Both the position numbers and the translations under genes were made by a program. DNA of 62,746 nt. It comes from CAZLKN01 sp964560135. GTDB taxonomy: Bacteria; Actinomycetota; JAICYB01. How positions within the stretch are numbered: position 1 is the stretch's first letter; each line of letters begins with the position of its first letter. Where the stretch lies: NCBI GenBank assembly GCA_964560135.1, contig CAZLKN010000012.1, positions 1 through 62,746 on the forward strand. The letters run 5' to 3'. Below are positions 25,031 to 34,211 of this stretch, one piece after another. Below the pieces are notes generated by a model, which saw nothing but the letters and a program-made list of their open reading frames with translations, had not been told where the DNA came from and searched no databases.

Positions 25031-26097
25031 TCGAGGTATCCACGCAGTCGGCGTGGTACCAGGTCCGGGGGAGGGTCTTCGTCCAGGCCTGCGGGGAGCC
25101 GGTGGTCGTAGGTCAGCATGAACAGCAGGTTGGCGTCCGCCCTGCGGCGCGTCGCCGCCGCATCGAGGAACGCGGCGAAGGCTTTGGCGGTGTAGGTGGG
25201 TTCCATCGTCAGCCCGAGCTCCGCGGCCACCTCACGGGCCGCCGATCCGGAGGCGGTGGGGACGGCGTAGCCCTCGCCGAGGTAGCCGTCCACCGCCCGG
25301 AGGCGGGAGAGATCGAGCCCGGGGACCCCCGGGCGGTGCGCGGCGATCCGCCGGTGTGCCCTGGAGGCCAGCCAGCGAAGCCAAGCCCTCGAGGTCGCCG
25401 GTTTGGGATACACGCGGACGGCGAAGACCTCCGTGGCGAGCCCTCCAACCTGCAGTCCCACCGCCAGCCCGGCCGCTGAGCCCCCGCTGCCGTAGGCCAG
25501 GTACACGGCGTCTGGTTCCGGCATCTCGCCGGCGGCGACCTGTTCGGCGATCTCCAAGCCCGCGTTGACGTAGCCGAGGACGCCCGCGACCGACGAGCCG
25601 CCGGGCGGGACCAGGAAGGGACGGCGTCCCCGGGCCCTGATCCGCGCAGCCACCGCAGCCATGACCAGAGGCGCGGTGGTGTCGGAGCCGGCGACGGTGA
25701 TCTCCGGGCCGAGGGCGCAGATCGCGCGCAGGGTCCGCTTGGAGGCCGGGGTGGCTTCGTGGGGGAAGATCACGAGATGCGGCCGCAGGCCCGCCTCCGG
25801 TGCGTGGTAGGCGGTCGCGAGACAGTGGTTCGACCCGATCCCGCCCAGCGTGAGGATCGTGTCCCGTTGCAGCGCGAGGGCGCGGCCGAGCAGCGCCTCC
25901 AGCTTGCGGGCCTTGTTCCCACCGCAGATCTCCGCGGTGAGGTCCTCGCGCTTCACCCAGGCCCGGCCCCCGAAGGACGGCACCACCCCGCCGAGATCCA
26001 GCTCGTGGACGGGGGTCGGGAAGGTCCCGAGCGCGACGAGCGGCTCAACGGCGAGCTCGGGAACCGCCCGGAAGAGTGCTCGCTCAGCCGAAGGCAT
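25027..26097 (-). CDS. PLP-dependent ACC deaminase / D-cysteine desulfhydrase family protein
   Basis: 356 residues. Fold type II PLP enzyme: WVKREDLTAEICGGNKARKLE holds the Schiff-base Lys (N-K-A-R-K), GGIGSNHC is the phosphate/substrate loop, and AYGSGGSAAGLAVGL is the PLP-phosphate-binding glycine loop. Members either open 1-aminocyclopropane-1-carboxylate or release sulphide from D-cysteine. Motifs alone do not decide, and D-cysteine desulfhydrase activity is more common in bacteria. It is transcribed alone, convergent on purM. Confidence 0.8.
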   Translation of the reverse strand: MPSAERALFRAVPELAVEPLVALGTFPTPVHELDLGGVVPSFGGRAWVKREDLTAEICGGNKARKLEALLGRALALQRDTILTLGGIGSNHCLATAYHAPEAGLRPHLVIFPHEATPASKRTLRAICALGPEITVAGSDTTAPLVMAAVAARIRARGRRPFLVPPGGSSVAGVLGYVNAGLEIAEQVAAGEMPEPDAVYLAYGSGGSAAGLAVGLQVGGLATEVFAVRVYPKPATSRAWLRWLASRAHRRIAAHRPGVPGLDLSRLRAVDGYLGEGYAVPTASGSAAREVAAELGLTMEPTYTAKAFAAFLDAAATRRRADANLLFMLTYDHRLPAGLDEDPPPDLVPRRLRGYLD

Positions 26098-26188
26098 GCC
26101 CCTATCCTCACCCCAGGCAGACCCATATGCTAGGCAGGTGCCGTTCGGGCGAAGCTCCGGGTCCGGCGGTTTCTCCGGAAGGTGGTTG

Positions 26189-27814
26189 ATGACCGAACAA
26201 CGTACTCCCGAGCCGAGCACGGAGGGGGCACCGGCCGAGCGCGACCGGGGAGACGACGTCCGACGATCGGCGCGGGTCGCCGGTCTGCGCGACTTCGAGA
26301 TGCCCACCCTCGAGCAGGTCGAGCGACGGCGCTTCGAGCTGCTGGGTCTGATCTTCTTCATCCTCGTCGGCTTCGCCATGTTGGTTGCGCTGCTGTCCGG
26401 GGAGTTTTTCGAGCCACCCGGCTGGCTGGTCGAACTCGGCCGGACGGGTACGGTGCTCCGGGGGATGCTGGTCGGCCTCGCGATCCTGTTCTCCGTGTAC
26501 GTGTGGGAGAAGGAACGGCATCTGGCGAAGCTGGCCCGGGCACTGGTGAACGAGCGGGTCCTGTCTGCCGCACTGGCCAACCGCCTCAAGGAGATCTCAC
26601 TGCTCACCGAGGCGGGGAAGGCCGTGGTCTCGCACCTCGAGCTCGAGGAGGTGCTGGGGGTGATCCTCGACGCGGCCTCGGATCTGCTCGGAGCGGATGA
26701 AGGCTCGGTCATGCTCCTGGACGGTGATTCCCTGCTGGTTTCCGCGGCAACCGGCCATGGTGCCGACTACATCGGGGTGCGAGTGCCCGTCGCCGAGGGC
26801 CTGGCCGGACACGTTGCCCGGAACCGGGAATCCCTGCTCATCGAGGGCCGTGTCGACACCGAATTGGTCGACACGCCATTGCGCCCCCGCGAGGAGGACA
26901 TCCTGTCTGCGGTGTCGATCCCGCTGGAAGCGAAAGGGGAGCTCCTCGGTGTGCTCAACCTCAACGTGAGGGAGGGCGACCGGCGCTTCGACGAGTACGA
27001 CCTGCGTGCTCTGGCGTTGTTCGGCGAGCACGCTGCGATGGCGGTCCGCCACGGGCGGACGCTGCGCAAGGAACGGGAGATGCGCCAGCAGATCGCGAAG
27101 CTCGACCACCTGCGTTCGGAGCTGGTGGGGACGGTCACACACGATCTGAAGACGCCGCTCACGACCATCCTGGGATCGGCGAAGATGCTCAAGACGCACT
27201 TCGATGCCCTGAGCCCGGAGCAACGCCGGGAGATCATCGACACGGTGGAGCGGCAGTCGGAGCGACTGCTGCAGCTCATCGACCGGTTGCTCGGTGCCGC
27301 GAAGGCGCACGCCCGGCATCCGGTCGCCGTCGGCCCGCTGGACCTCGTCGCGCACATCGAGCCGCTCGTGCGCGCGTACGCGAGCGCCCACGACAGGAAC
27401 GTCGTCGTTCACAAGGAGAGCGATCGCGTCCCGGCCATCGCCGATCCGGACGCCATCGAGCAGGTGGTCGCCAATCTGCTGGAGAACGCGGTGAAACACA
27501 CGCCGGCCGGGACGAACATCCGGGTGCGCATCGCGTCCCGCGGTTCGGTGGCCGAGGTCTCGGTTGCCGACGACGGACCGGGGATAGCGTCCGAAGAGCT
27601 CCCGCACCTGTTCGAGCCTTTCCGACAGGGGACCCTCACGGGGGAGGGAGGCGTCGGACTCGGCCTGTTCATCGTGCGCAGCCTGGTCGTGGCTATGGGG
27701 GGGCACGTGGACGTGCAGAGCCCGCCGGGCGACGGGGCTTGCTTCACGTTCACGCTGCCCGGCGGTGGTTCGGAGCATGCCGGATCGCACGAATCACTGG
27801 AGGCGCCGACGTGA
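26189..27814 (+). CDS. membrane sensor histidine kinase with GAF domain
   Basis: 541 residues. A charged N-terminal tail, two membrane helices (about 51-70 and 85-105), a short coiled coil (VWEKERHLAKLARALVNERV), a GAF domain (about 130-290), HisKA with H318 in TVTHDLKTPLTT, and a HATPase with NLLENAVKH, DDGPGIA and GVGLGLFIV. The signal is unknown; GAF domains often bind small molecules or haem. Start ATG at 26189, with TATGCT about 60 bases upstream as a possible -10. Its stop overlaps the response regulator by four bases (GTGA), so the two form a pair. Confidence 0.88.
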   Translation: MTEQRTPEPSTEGAPAERDRGDDVRRSARVAGLRDFEMPTLEQVERRRFELLGLIFFILVGFAMLVALLSGEFFEPPGWLVELGRTGTVLRGMLVGLAILFSVYVWEKERHLAKLARALVNERVLSAALANRLKEISLLTEAGKAVVSHLELEEVLGVILDAASDLLGADEGSVMLLDGDSLLVSAATGHGADYIGVRVPVAEGLAGHVARNRESLLIEGRVDTELVDTPLRPREEDILSAVSIPLEAKGELLGVLNLNVREGDRRFDEYDLRALALFGEHAAMAVRHGRTLRKEREMRQQIAKLDHLRSELVGTVTHDLKTPLTTILGSAKMLKTHFDALSPEQRREIIDTVERQSERLLQLIDRLLGAAKAHARHPVAVGPLDLVAHIEPLVRAYASAHDRNVVVHKESDRVPAIADPDAIEQVVANLLENAVKHTPAGTNIRVRIASRGSVAEVSVADDGPGIASEELPHLFEPFRQGTLTGEGGVGLGLFIVRSLVVAMGGHVDVQSPPGDGACFTFTLPGGGSEHAGSHESLEAPT

Positions 27815-28254
27815 GCTCCGGCAAGGTTCTCGTCGTAGACGACGAACCGGCGCTGCTGCGCATGCTCCAATTGGCGCTCGAGAGCGAGGGGTACCGCGTG
27901 ATGCTGGCCTCCGACGGTAGGACCGCCCTCACGCGAGCCAGGGAAGAGCAGCCGGATCTCGTGCTCCTCGACATCATGATGCCGGTGATCGACGGGTGGG
28001 CAGTCCTCGAGGAGCTGCGGGGGATGGACTGCAGGCCGAAGATCGTCTGCTTCACCGCGAAGGACAGCAATCGCGATCGCCTGAAGGGCTGGCGGCTGGG
28101 CGCCGACGAGTACGTCACCAAGCCCGTCGACATGGACCGCTTGCTGGGCCTCGTCGGCGATGTGCTGTCGCGGACCCGGGGCGGGCAAGAGGAGCGCCGT
28201 CGGCAGGCCCTCCGGGAGCTGGGTGCCGACCCGGTGGAGTCCAACGGTGCCTAG
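27811..28254 (+). CDS. single-domain response regulator
   Basis: 147 residues, GTG start overlapping the kinase gene. Receiver only: VDDEP acidic pocket (D10-D11), phosphoacceptor D54 in LVLLDIMMP, T in CFTAKD, Lys in YVTKPVD. No output domain follows, only a charged tail of about 25 residues. It may act by protein contact or as a phosphate relay. It ends on a CTAG shared with the selB stop. Confidence 0.88.
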   Translation: MSSGKVLVVDDEPALLRMLQLALESEGYRVMLASDGRTALTRAREEQPDLVLLDIMMPVIDGWAVLEELRGMDCRPKIVCFTAKDSNRDRLKGWRLGADEYVTKPVDMDRLLGLVGDVLSRTRGGQEERRRQALRELGADPVESNGA

Positions 28255-30167
28255 GTCTGCTCGGCGCGCTCCGCGATCTCGCGGCCCCGGGGGCCGAGCG
28301 CACGCCGGTCGCCATCGCGCCGGGTGACCCCCGAGCCGTCGAGATACTCCAGGAGTGGGACAGCGTACTTCCGGGTGGTCCCGATCGCGTCCCGGACCTC
28401 CGCGACGGTCGCCGGGCCCCCGGTGTGGATCAGATGCACCACCGACTCCTCGATCTTGCGCATCACATCGGTCGCATAGACGATCTGCGGCGAAACACGC
28501 GCGATCTCGCCGTTGCGTTCCAGGGCCTTCAGCAGCTCCGCGGGCAGCCCGAGCTCGTCGATCGTGGGTGGCGAGATGCCGCCGTCCCTGAGCTTGGTGA
28601 TGGCGGCGTCCGCCGTTGCTCTGTCCTCGGGTGACAGCTGGAGGCCGTGGTCCGGGAGCCGGCAGACGGGACCCTCGGCGACCAGCGTACCGGCGGCCTC
28701 CCACACGCCCACGAGCTCGTTGAAGACTTTGGTGTCGAGGTCGAGGGCGCGGCGGAACGCCTCCCGGGGCATCCCGGGTTCCAGGTGGTGTTCGGCGTGG
28801 TGCGCGGCCAGCGTCTGCCGGGCGATGCCTTCGAGCTCGCGCGCGTAGGGGGCCGAGAGCAGGTGGGACGCTGTGGCCGTCACGTCATCCGTGGCGACGG
28901 CACCGGCGACGGCGTCGTCGAGCTCCAAGGCTCCCAACCCGGCGAGGTGGGCCAGCTCCTCCCGTCCGACGAGGCGTCGCTCGGCGACGATCTGCGCGAC
29001 GAGTTCGTCCCCCGAGACCTGCTCTCGGGCCCGCAGTCGCTCGAGCGCTTCGGTCTCGCCGCGGCGCAGCCGGCCGGGGGCCGGATCCAGCACCGTCCCG
29101 CCGGCCACCGTCTCCCAGCGGCCGACGTCGCGGATGATGAACCGGTCACCCACGTCCAGCGGAACCGACCGCATCGAGAAGACCTGGACGAGGATGCTGG
29201 CGTCCGCGGTCAGGACCGGCAGGCGGCCCTCGTGGGGGGGAGGATCCTCGAGGAACTTCAATCGGCAGGGGGCCTCGGCGGCGCCGACGAACAGCTCGTA
29301 CGCACCGCGCTCCGCGACCGGGTGCTCGAGGTGTCTGGCCGTCCAGAGCCGGGCAGCGAAGGACTCGGTGGTCCGCCACTGTCCGGGACGTACCACGGCG
29401 TCGCCGCGATGCAGCTCCTGCTTCTCGAGGCCGACGAGGTTGGCGGCCACGCGGCTCCCGGGTGCGGCCTCGTCCACGGTGCGGCGGTGGGTCTGGAGAC
29501 CCCGGATGCGGGCCTTGTGCCCGGCGGGCAGCACCTCGATCTCGTCGCCGACGCGCAGGGACCCGCCCGTGAGCGTGCCCGTCACCACCGTGCCGGCTCC
29601 CGTGATCGTGAAGGCCCGATCGCAGAACAGGCGTGGCCTCCCGCGGTCCGCTGCCTGTTCGACCCCCGCGAGCGCGTCGTCGACGGCTGCCCGGAGGTCC
29701 TCGAGGCCCCGTCCGTCCAGCGCGGAGACGCGCACCACGGGTGCGTGCTGGAGCACGGTGCCGGCGAGTCGGTCGGCGAGATCGGCGGTGACGAGATCGG
29801 CGAGGTCGTCGTCCACGAGATCGGTCTTCGTCAGGGCCACCACCCCGGTTCGGATCTGGAGGAAGTCGAGGATCTGGAGGTGCTCGGCGGACTGCGGCAT
29901 CCACCCCTCCTCGGCGGACACCACGAACAGTGCGGCGTCCACCGAGCCCACCCCGGCCAGCATGTTCCGGATGAATCGCTCGTGGCCGGGGACGTCCACG
30001 ATCCCGATCTCCCGTCCCGACGGCAGGGACAGCCATGCGAACCCGAGATCGATCGTGAGGCCCCGTCGCTTCTCCTCTTCGAAGCGGTCCGGATCCATCC
30101 CGGTGAGGGCCTTGACCAGCGTCGACTTCCCGTGGTCGACGTGTCCGGCCGTGCCTATCACGTGCAT
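28251..30167 (-). CDS. selB: selenocysteine-specific elongation factor SelB
   Basis: 638 residues. GTPase G1 loop GHVDHGKST (residues 8-16), G3 DVPGHERFI, G4 TKTD. EF-Tu-like barrels follow, and a long C-terminal region carries the winged helices that bind the SECIS hairpin in selenoprotein mRNAs, ending in EVRDAIGTTRKYAVPLLEYL. It brings Sec-tRNA to UGA codons. AGGAG precedes the ATG. It is read toward the response regulator and away from the thioredoxin-like gene. No tRNA-Sec gene was found near it. Confidence 0.95.
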   Translation of the reverse strand: MHVIGTAGHVDHGKSTLVKALTGMDPDRFEEEKRRGLTIDLGFAWLSLPSGREIGIVDVPGHERFIRNMLAGVGSVDAALFVVSAEEGWMPQSAEHLQILDFLQIRTGVVALTKTDLVDDDLADLVTADLADRLAGTVLQHAPVVRVSALDGRGLEDLRAAVDDALAGVEQAADRGRPRLFCDRAFTITGAGTVVTGTLTGGSLRVGDEIEVLPAGHKARIRGLQTHRRTVDEAAPGSRVAANLVGLEKQELHRGDAVVRPGQWRTTESFAARLWTARHLEHPVAERGAYELFVGAAEAPCRLKFLEDPPPHEGRLPVLTADASILVQVFSMRSVPLDVGDRFIIRDVGRWETVAGGTVLDPAPGRLRRGETEALERLRAREQVSGDELVAQIVAERRLVGREELAHLAGLGALELDDAVAGAVATDDVTATASHLLSAPYARELEGIARQTLAAHHAEHHLEPGMPREAFRRALDLDTKVFNELVGVWEAAGTLVAEGPVCRLPDHGLQLSPEDRATADAAITKLRDGGISPPTIDELGLPAELLKALERNGEIARVSPQIVYATDVMRKIEESVVHLIHTGGPATVAEVRDAIGTTRKYAVPLLEYLDGSGVTRRDGDRRALGPRGREIAERAEQT

Positions 30168-30291
30168 GGTGCTCCTGTCGTCAGCGGTCGCTGGATGCCG
30201 GAAGCACACGATACCCGGGCACCGTGCCCGGTCGCCGACGGCCGCGTAGACTGGAAGCCCGTCCCCGGATCCGACCACAGCAGGAGGATCG

Positions 30292-31236
30292 ATGGTTCAC
30301 CACATCAGCAGACGCGGTTTCCTCGGCCTGACCGTCGGCGCGGCCGCCTGGGCGTGCGGGCGCGGAAACGACACGGCCGCGCCCGTGGATCCCACACCTT
30401 CGACCGAGACGTTCTCGCTGACGGCGGCCAACCCGCCGGGAAGCCTCGCGGTCGGCGACCGGCGGATGGCCTTCGGGATCTTCGACGGGCCCAGCCCCTT
30501 CGTGCCGGATCGGCCCGGGGACGTGCGGATCACGCTCGCGCCGCCCTCGGGTTCCGCGCCCGGCCCCCTCACGCCCCGGATCGAGGAGATCCGGATCGGC
30601 GAGGGTGGCGACCCCGACCACGAGCACGAGGAGGGAACCGAGATCCACGAACTCCTCGTCGTGCAGCACCAGCTCGAGGTGCCCGGATTCTGGTCGGCGG
30701 AGGCCGAGTTCGAGGCGGACGGTGAAACCCGGAGGCTCACGCACACCTTCGAGGTCGCCGACTCCAGTGCCTCCCCCGAGCCGATCGCGGGTGACGAGGC
30801 GATCTCCACGGCCAGCCCGACCACCGGCGATCCGATGGGAACCGATCCTCTGTGCACCCGCGAGCCGCCGTGCCCGCTGCACGAGGTGAGCATCGACGAG
30901 GCCCTCACGGCCGGGAAGCCGGCAGTGATCGTGTTCGCGACGCCGGCTTTCTGCACCTCGCGGACCTGTGGTCCGGTGGTCGACATCACCGAGGTGGTCG
31001 CGCGGGACTTCGCCGACGAGGTCACGTTCGTCCACGTCGAGGTGTGGAAGAACGGGGAATCCGTCGGTCAGTACCCGGACGGTGCCGTGGACGCCTTCGT
31101 CGCGTGGCAGCTGCAGACCGAGCCCTGGGCGTTCTTCGTCGGCGCCGACGGGCTCGTGAGGGACCGCTGGGCGGGGGCCTGGGGACAGGACGAGACCCGC
31201 GCCCACGTCCAATCTCTGGCCGCCGGCGAACTCTAG
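30292..31236 (+). CDS. Tat-exported thioredoxin-fold protein
   Basis: 314 residues. Twin-arginine signal ISRRGFLGLTVG with Cys22 directly after it (AWACG), so it may also be lipid-anchored. An Ig-like, YtkA/FixH-like domain (about 40-160, with VPGFWSAEAEFEADGETRRL) precedes a thioredoxin fold (about 205-314). The second domain has AVIVFATPAFCTSRTCGPVVD; the motif is CX4C (C221, C226), not CXXC. Proteins of this layout are common in actinobacteria and lack an assigned reaction. Position between selB and selA suggests a redox link, but its own active site is cysteine, not selenocysteine. Confidence 0.78.
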   Translation: MVHHISRRGFLGLTVGAAAWACGRGNDTAAPVDPTPSTETFSLTAANPPGSLAVGDRRMAFGIFDGPSPFVPDRPGDVRITLAPPSGSAPGPLTPRIEEIRIGEGGDPDHEHEEGTEIHELLVVQHQLEVPGFWSAEAEFEADGETRRLTHTFEVADSSASPEPIAGDEAISTASPTTGDPMGTDPLCTREPPCPLHEVSIDEALTAGKPAVIVFATPAFCTSRTCGPVVDITEVVARDFADEVTFVHVEVWKNGESVGQYPDGAVDAFVAWQLQTEPWAFFVGADGLVRDRWAGAWGQDETRAHVQSLAAGEL

Positions 31237-32591
31237 GCTCCGGCGGCCGCTGCAAAGGCGGCGGGCAGGTCCCGGTCGCGCTCCGGGGGCACCGTCCGCA
31301 GGTCGCAGATCACGGCCTGGTCTTCGATCCGGACGATCACCGGCGGATCGCCCTCCCGCAGGGCCGCGGACAGCGCTGTGGCCCGGTAGCCCGGGTGCGT
31401 GACGCGCAGCGCGGGGGTGGGGATGTCGTGACCGGGCAGGGATCCCCCGCCGGCGACCGACGCACTCGCCACGACCTCGGTCTCGTACCCGGAGGCCCGT
31501 AGCCTCCGTCCGAGCGTCGCGCAACGCCGGCGGAGCGCGTCCGGGTCGGCGTCCACCATCTGCCACACGGGGAGCCCGTCCACGCGGCTCTCCAGGTACA
31601 GGCCCACGGTTGCCCCGAGGGCCGCGAGCTGCATCTTGTCGGGGCGGAGCGCCCGAAGGAGTGGGTGGGTGCGTAGCCGGTCGACGAGTCGCCTGCGGCC
31701 GCAGACGATGCCCGCCTGCGGCCCTCCGAAGAGTTTGTCGCCCGAGAAGCAGACGAGGTCGGCGCCCTGCGAGAGCGCGTCGGACACCACGGGTTCGTCG
31801 GCCATCGCGCGGTGCAGGAGCCCGGACCCGACGTCGTAGACCGATGGCACCTTCGCCCGCCGTGCCACCTCGGCGATCTCGGCCATCGAGGGCGAGGCCG
31901 TGAACCCCACGACCCGGTAGTTGGACGGATGGACCTTCAGCACGAGCCCGGTCCCCTCGTCCACGGCGCGTTCGTAGTCGCGCAGGTGGGTGCGGTTGGT
32001 CGTCCCGACCTCGCGTAGGATCGCGCCGGACTGGGAGAGCACCTCCGGGATCCGGAACTCCCCGCCGATCTCGATCAACTCGCCGCGGGAGATCACCACC
32101 TCCCGGCCGGTGGCCAGCGCCGCGCACACCAGGAGCACGGCGGCGGCGTTGTTGTTGACCACAAGAGCCGCCTGGGCCCCCGTGGCCAGGGCGATGAGCG
32201 GCTCCACGTGCACGTATCGATCGCCCCGACGGCCGGTGGTGGTGTCCCATTCGAGGTTCGAATAGCCGCCGGCCACGCGCACCACCGCCTCGACGGCGGC
32301 GGGGGCCAGGGGAGCGCGTCCGAGATTGGTGTGCAGAACCACACCTGTGGCGTTGAGGACGGGCCGCAGCAGCGCGGCGCGGCGCCGGCCGGCCTCGTCG
32401 CGCACGGCGGCACGGATCTCGTCGGCGCTGGGGACGGTCTGTGTCCGGCGGGCCCGGCGCCGGACCGCAGCGACCACCGTGCGGGCAGCGTCGGCGGCGA
32501 CCGCCTGCGGAAGATCGGGGAACTCCTCGGCCACCTCGCGCGTGAGGCGGTCGACCTGCGGGATCCGTCGGCGGGGGTCGGTGGCGGCCAC
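31233..32591 (-). CDS. selA: L-seryl-tRNA(Sec) selenium transferase SelA
   Basis: 452 residues. NATGVVLHTNLGRAPLA, the glycine/Asn-rich NNNAAAVLL, and the PLP-binding Lys286 in FSGDKLFGGPQAG are the SelA motifs. It converts Ser-tRNA(Sec) to Sec-tRNA(Sec) using selenophosphate. With selB it shows that the organism decodes UGA as selenocysteine somewhere; selD and selC must lie elsewhere. It shares a CTAG stop with the thioredoxin-like gene. Confidence 0.95.
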   Translation of the reverse strand: MAATDPRRRIPQVDRLTREVAEEFPDLPQAVAADAARTVVAAVRRRARRTQTVPSADEIRAAVRDEAGRRRAALLRPVLNATGVVLHTNLGRAPLAPAAVEAVVRVAGGYSNLEWDTTTGRRGDRYVHVEPLIALATGAQAALVVNNNAAAVLLVCAALATGREVVISRGELIEIGGEFRIPEVLSQSGAILREVGTTNRTHLRDYERAVDEGTGLVLKVHPSNYRVVGFTASPSMAEIAEVARRAKVPSVYDVGSGLLHRAMADEPVVSDALSQGADLVCFSGDKLFGGPQAGIVCGRRRLVDRLRTHPLLRALRPDKMQLAALGATVGLYLESRVDGLPVWQMVDADPDALRRRCATLGRRLRASGYETEVVASASVAGGGSLPGHDIPTPALRVTHPGYRATALSAALREGDPPVIVRIEDQAVICDLRTVPPERDRDLPAAFAAAAGA

Positions 32592-32594
32592 GCC

Positions 32595-32996
32595 TTAGCC
32601 TACGGGCCGGAAGCGGGGCAGCGTCACGTCATCGACCTCCTCGAAGACGATGCCGACCGCCATGCCGATGTGGACCGTGTCGGGCGCGCAACCGATCACG
32701 TTCGAAGTGATGCGGCAGCCCTCGTCGAGGTCGATCACGGCCACCACGTACGGCAGTTCGTCGGCCCAGCCGGGCGTCCTGTTGCGGTGGATCACCGCGA
32801 ACGTGTGGACGGTGCCCCTGCCCGTTGCCTCGACGTGTTCGACGCCCGCATGCCCGCAGGACGTGCAGTGCACCCGCGGCGGGAACTGCACGGCCTCGCA
32901 GGACCGGCAGCGCTGCAGGATGAGACGACCGCCGGCTGCGGCCTGCAGGACCGGTTGTGCCTCCGCGGGGGGCTCGGGCAGCGGCTTGCCGCTCAC
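32595..32996 (-). CDS. Zn-ribbon/OB-fold (DUF35-type) protein, thiolase partner
   Basis: 133 residues, GTG start overlapping the thiolase stop (GTGA). A rubredoxin-like zinc ribbon CRSCEAVQFPPRVHCTSCG is followed by an OB-fold (GTVHTFAVIHR, ELPYVVAVIDLDEG). These small proteins form complexes with thiolase-like enzymes in acyl-CoA and steroid side-chain metabolism, and its overlap with a thiolase gene fits that. Specific substrate unknown. Confidence 0.85.
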   Translation of the reverse strand: MSGKPLPEPPAEAQPVLQAAAGGRLILQRCRSCEAVQFPPRVHCTSCGHAGVEHVEATGRGTVHTFAVIHRNRTPGWADELPYVVAVIDLDEGCRITSNVIGCAPDTVHIGMAVGIVFEEVDDVTLPRFRPVG

Positions 32997-34162
32997 GCGT
33001 CCCTCCCGCAGATCAGGGTTGCGTGGCTCGAGAGCTGCCCGCCGACACCGTGAACCAGGCAGGTGTCGACGCCGTCGCCGCGAACGAGCGTGGCGGGGTC
33101 GCCGTCGCCGCGGAGCTGCCGGACGGCTTCGATGACGAGGAACATCCCGCGCATCCCCGGATGACAGGCCGACAGCCCGCCGCCGTCGGTGTTGACCGGC
33201 AGCGGGCCCCCGAGACGCAGGTGCTCGCGGACGAAACCCCCCGCCTCGCCCTTCGGGCAGAAGCCAAGATCTTCCAGGGCCAGGAGCACGGTGATCGTGA
33301 ACGAGTCGTAGAGCTGTGCGCACTCGATGTCGGCGGGGGTGAGGCCGGCCATCCGGAAGGCGGCGCCGCCGGTGTCGACGGCCGCCGTACGGGTGAAGTC
33401 GGGCATTGCGGAGGCCGAGGAGTGACCAATCCGCTCCCCGTAGCCGAGCATGCGGACGGGGCGGTTGGGCAGGTCGCCGGCCCGCTCGGCGCTCGTGACC
33501 ACGAACGCTCCGCCGCCATCGGACACCACGCAGCAGTCCAGCAGGTGCAGCGGCTCGGCCACCCACGGGGAGTCCAGGACGTCGTCCACGGTGATCGGGT
33601 CGCGCTGCTGGGCCTTGGGGTTGAGGGCAGCGTGGCCCCGCACTGCGACGGCGATCTGCGCGAGGTCCTCAGAGGTGGTGCCGTATTCGTGCATGTGGCG
33701 GCGTGCGGCCAGCGCATAGGCGCCGATGAGCGTCTGTCCTGCGGCGGCGTCCCAGAAGCGGGTGTGGAAGCTGCGGTCGCCGGGTCCACCGCCGCGTCCG
33801 GACCGGCCGAGCTCGGCATGTGTGACCACCGCCACCTCGCACAGTCCCGAGGCGACCGCCAGCGCCGCCCGGGCAGCGTGGTAGACGAACGACGAGCCAC
33901 CCACCGCGGTGCCGTCCACGAAGCTTGGGCGGATCCCGAGGTACTCGGCCAGCGCCATCGGATTGGACGCACCGAACCGGGTGGAGGCGGAGAGCAGGCC
34001 GTCCACGTCGGACAGGCGCAGGCCCGCGTCGGCGAGCGCGTTGCGGATGCCGAGGACGTGGTGCTCGGTCTGGGTCATCTCCGGCGTGCGCGGATACTCG
34101 GACACGGCCGCGCCGACGATGCGCGTGCGGGCGAAGGCTTCCGAGAGCAGCGTCGTGTCCAC
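32993..34162 (-). CDS. thiolase-like protein (SCP-x / acetyl-CoA acetyltransferase family)
   Basis: 389 residues from the GTG at 34162, which has GGGAG a few bases upstream; an extension of 12 residues is possible. Thiolase fold landmarks: AEYLGIRPSFVDGTAVGGSS, DCCVVSDGGGAFVVTSAERA, YDSFTITVLLALEDLGFC and the C-terminal CLVHGVGG. Members of this branch act with DUF35 partners, often as aldolases or thiolases in sterol or acyl-CoA breakdown. The nucleophilic-Cys position is not obvious to me, so a non-thiolytic reaction is possible. Confidence 0.85.
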   Translation of the reverse strand: MDTTLLSEAFARTRIVGAAVSEYPRTPEMTQTEHHVLGIRNALADAGLRLSDVDGLLSASTRFGASNPMALAEYLGIRPSFVDGTAVGGSSFVYHAARAALAVASGLCEVAVVTHAELGRSGRGGGPGDRSFHTRFWDAAAGQTLIGAYALAARRHMHEYGTTSEDLAQIAVAVRGHAALNPKAQQRDPITVDDVLDSPWVAEPLHLLDCCVVSDGGGAFVVTSAERAGDLPNRPVRMLGYGERIGHSSASAMPDFTRTAAVDTGGAAFRMAGLTPADIECAQLYDSFTITVLLALEDLGFCPKGEAGGFVREHLRLGGPLPVNTDGGGLSACHPGMRGMFLVIEAVRQLRGDGDPATLVRGDGVDTCLVHGVGGQLSSHATLICGRDA

Positions 34163-34211
34163 GGCTCCCAAGCGTGCCCGAGCCCGGGGCGCGAGCACCA
34201 GTCGGGGGCGC

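Noticed and set aside
30168..30291. Possible tRNA-Sec gene between selB and the thioredoxin-like gene
   Set aside because: No acceptor or T-arm pairing, no TTCGA T-loop and no TCA anticodon loop in this gap.
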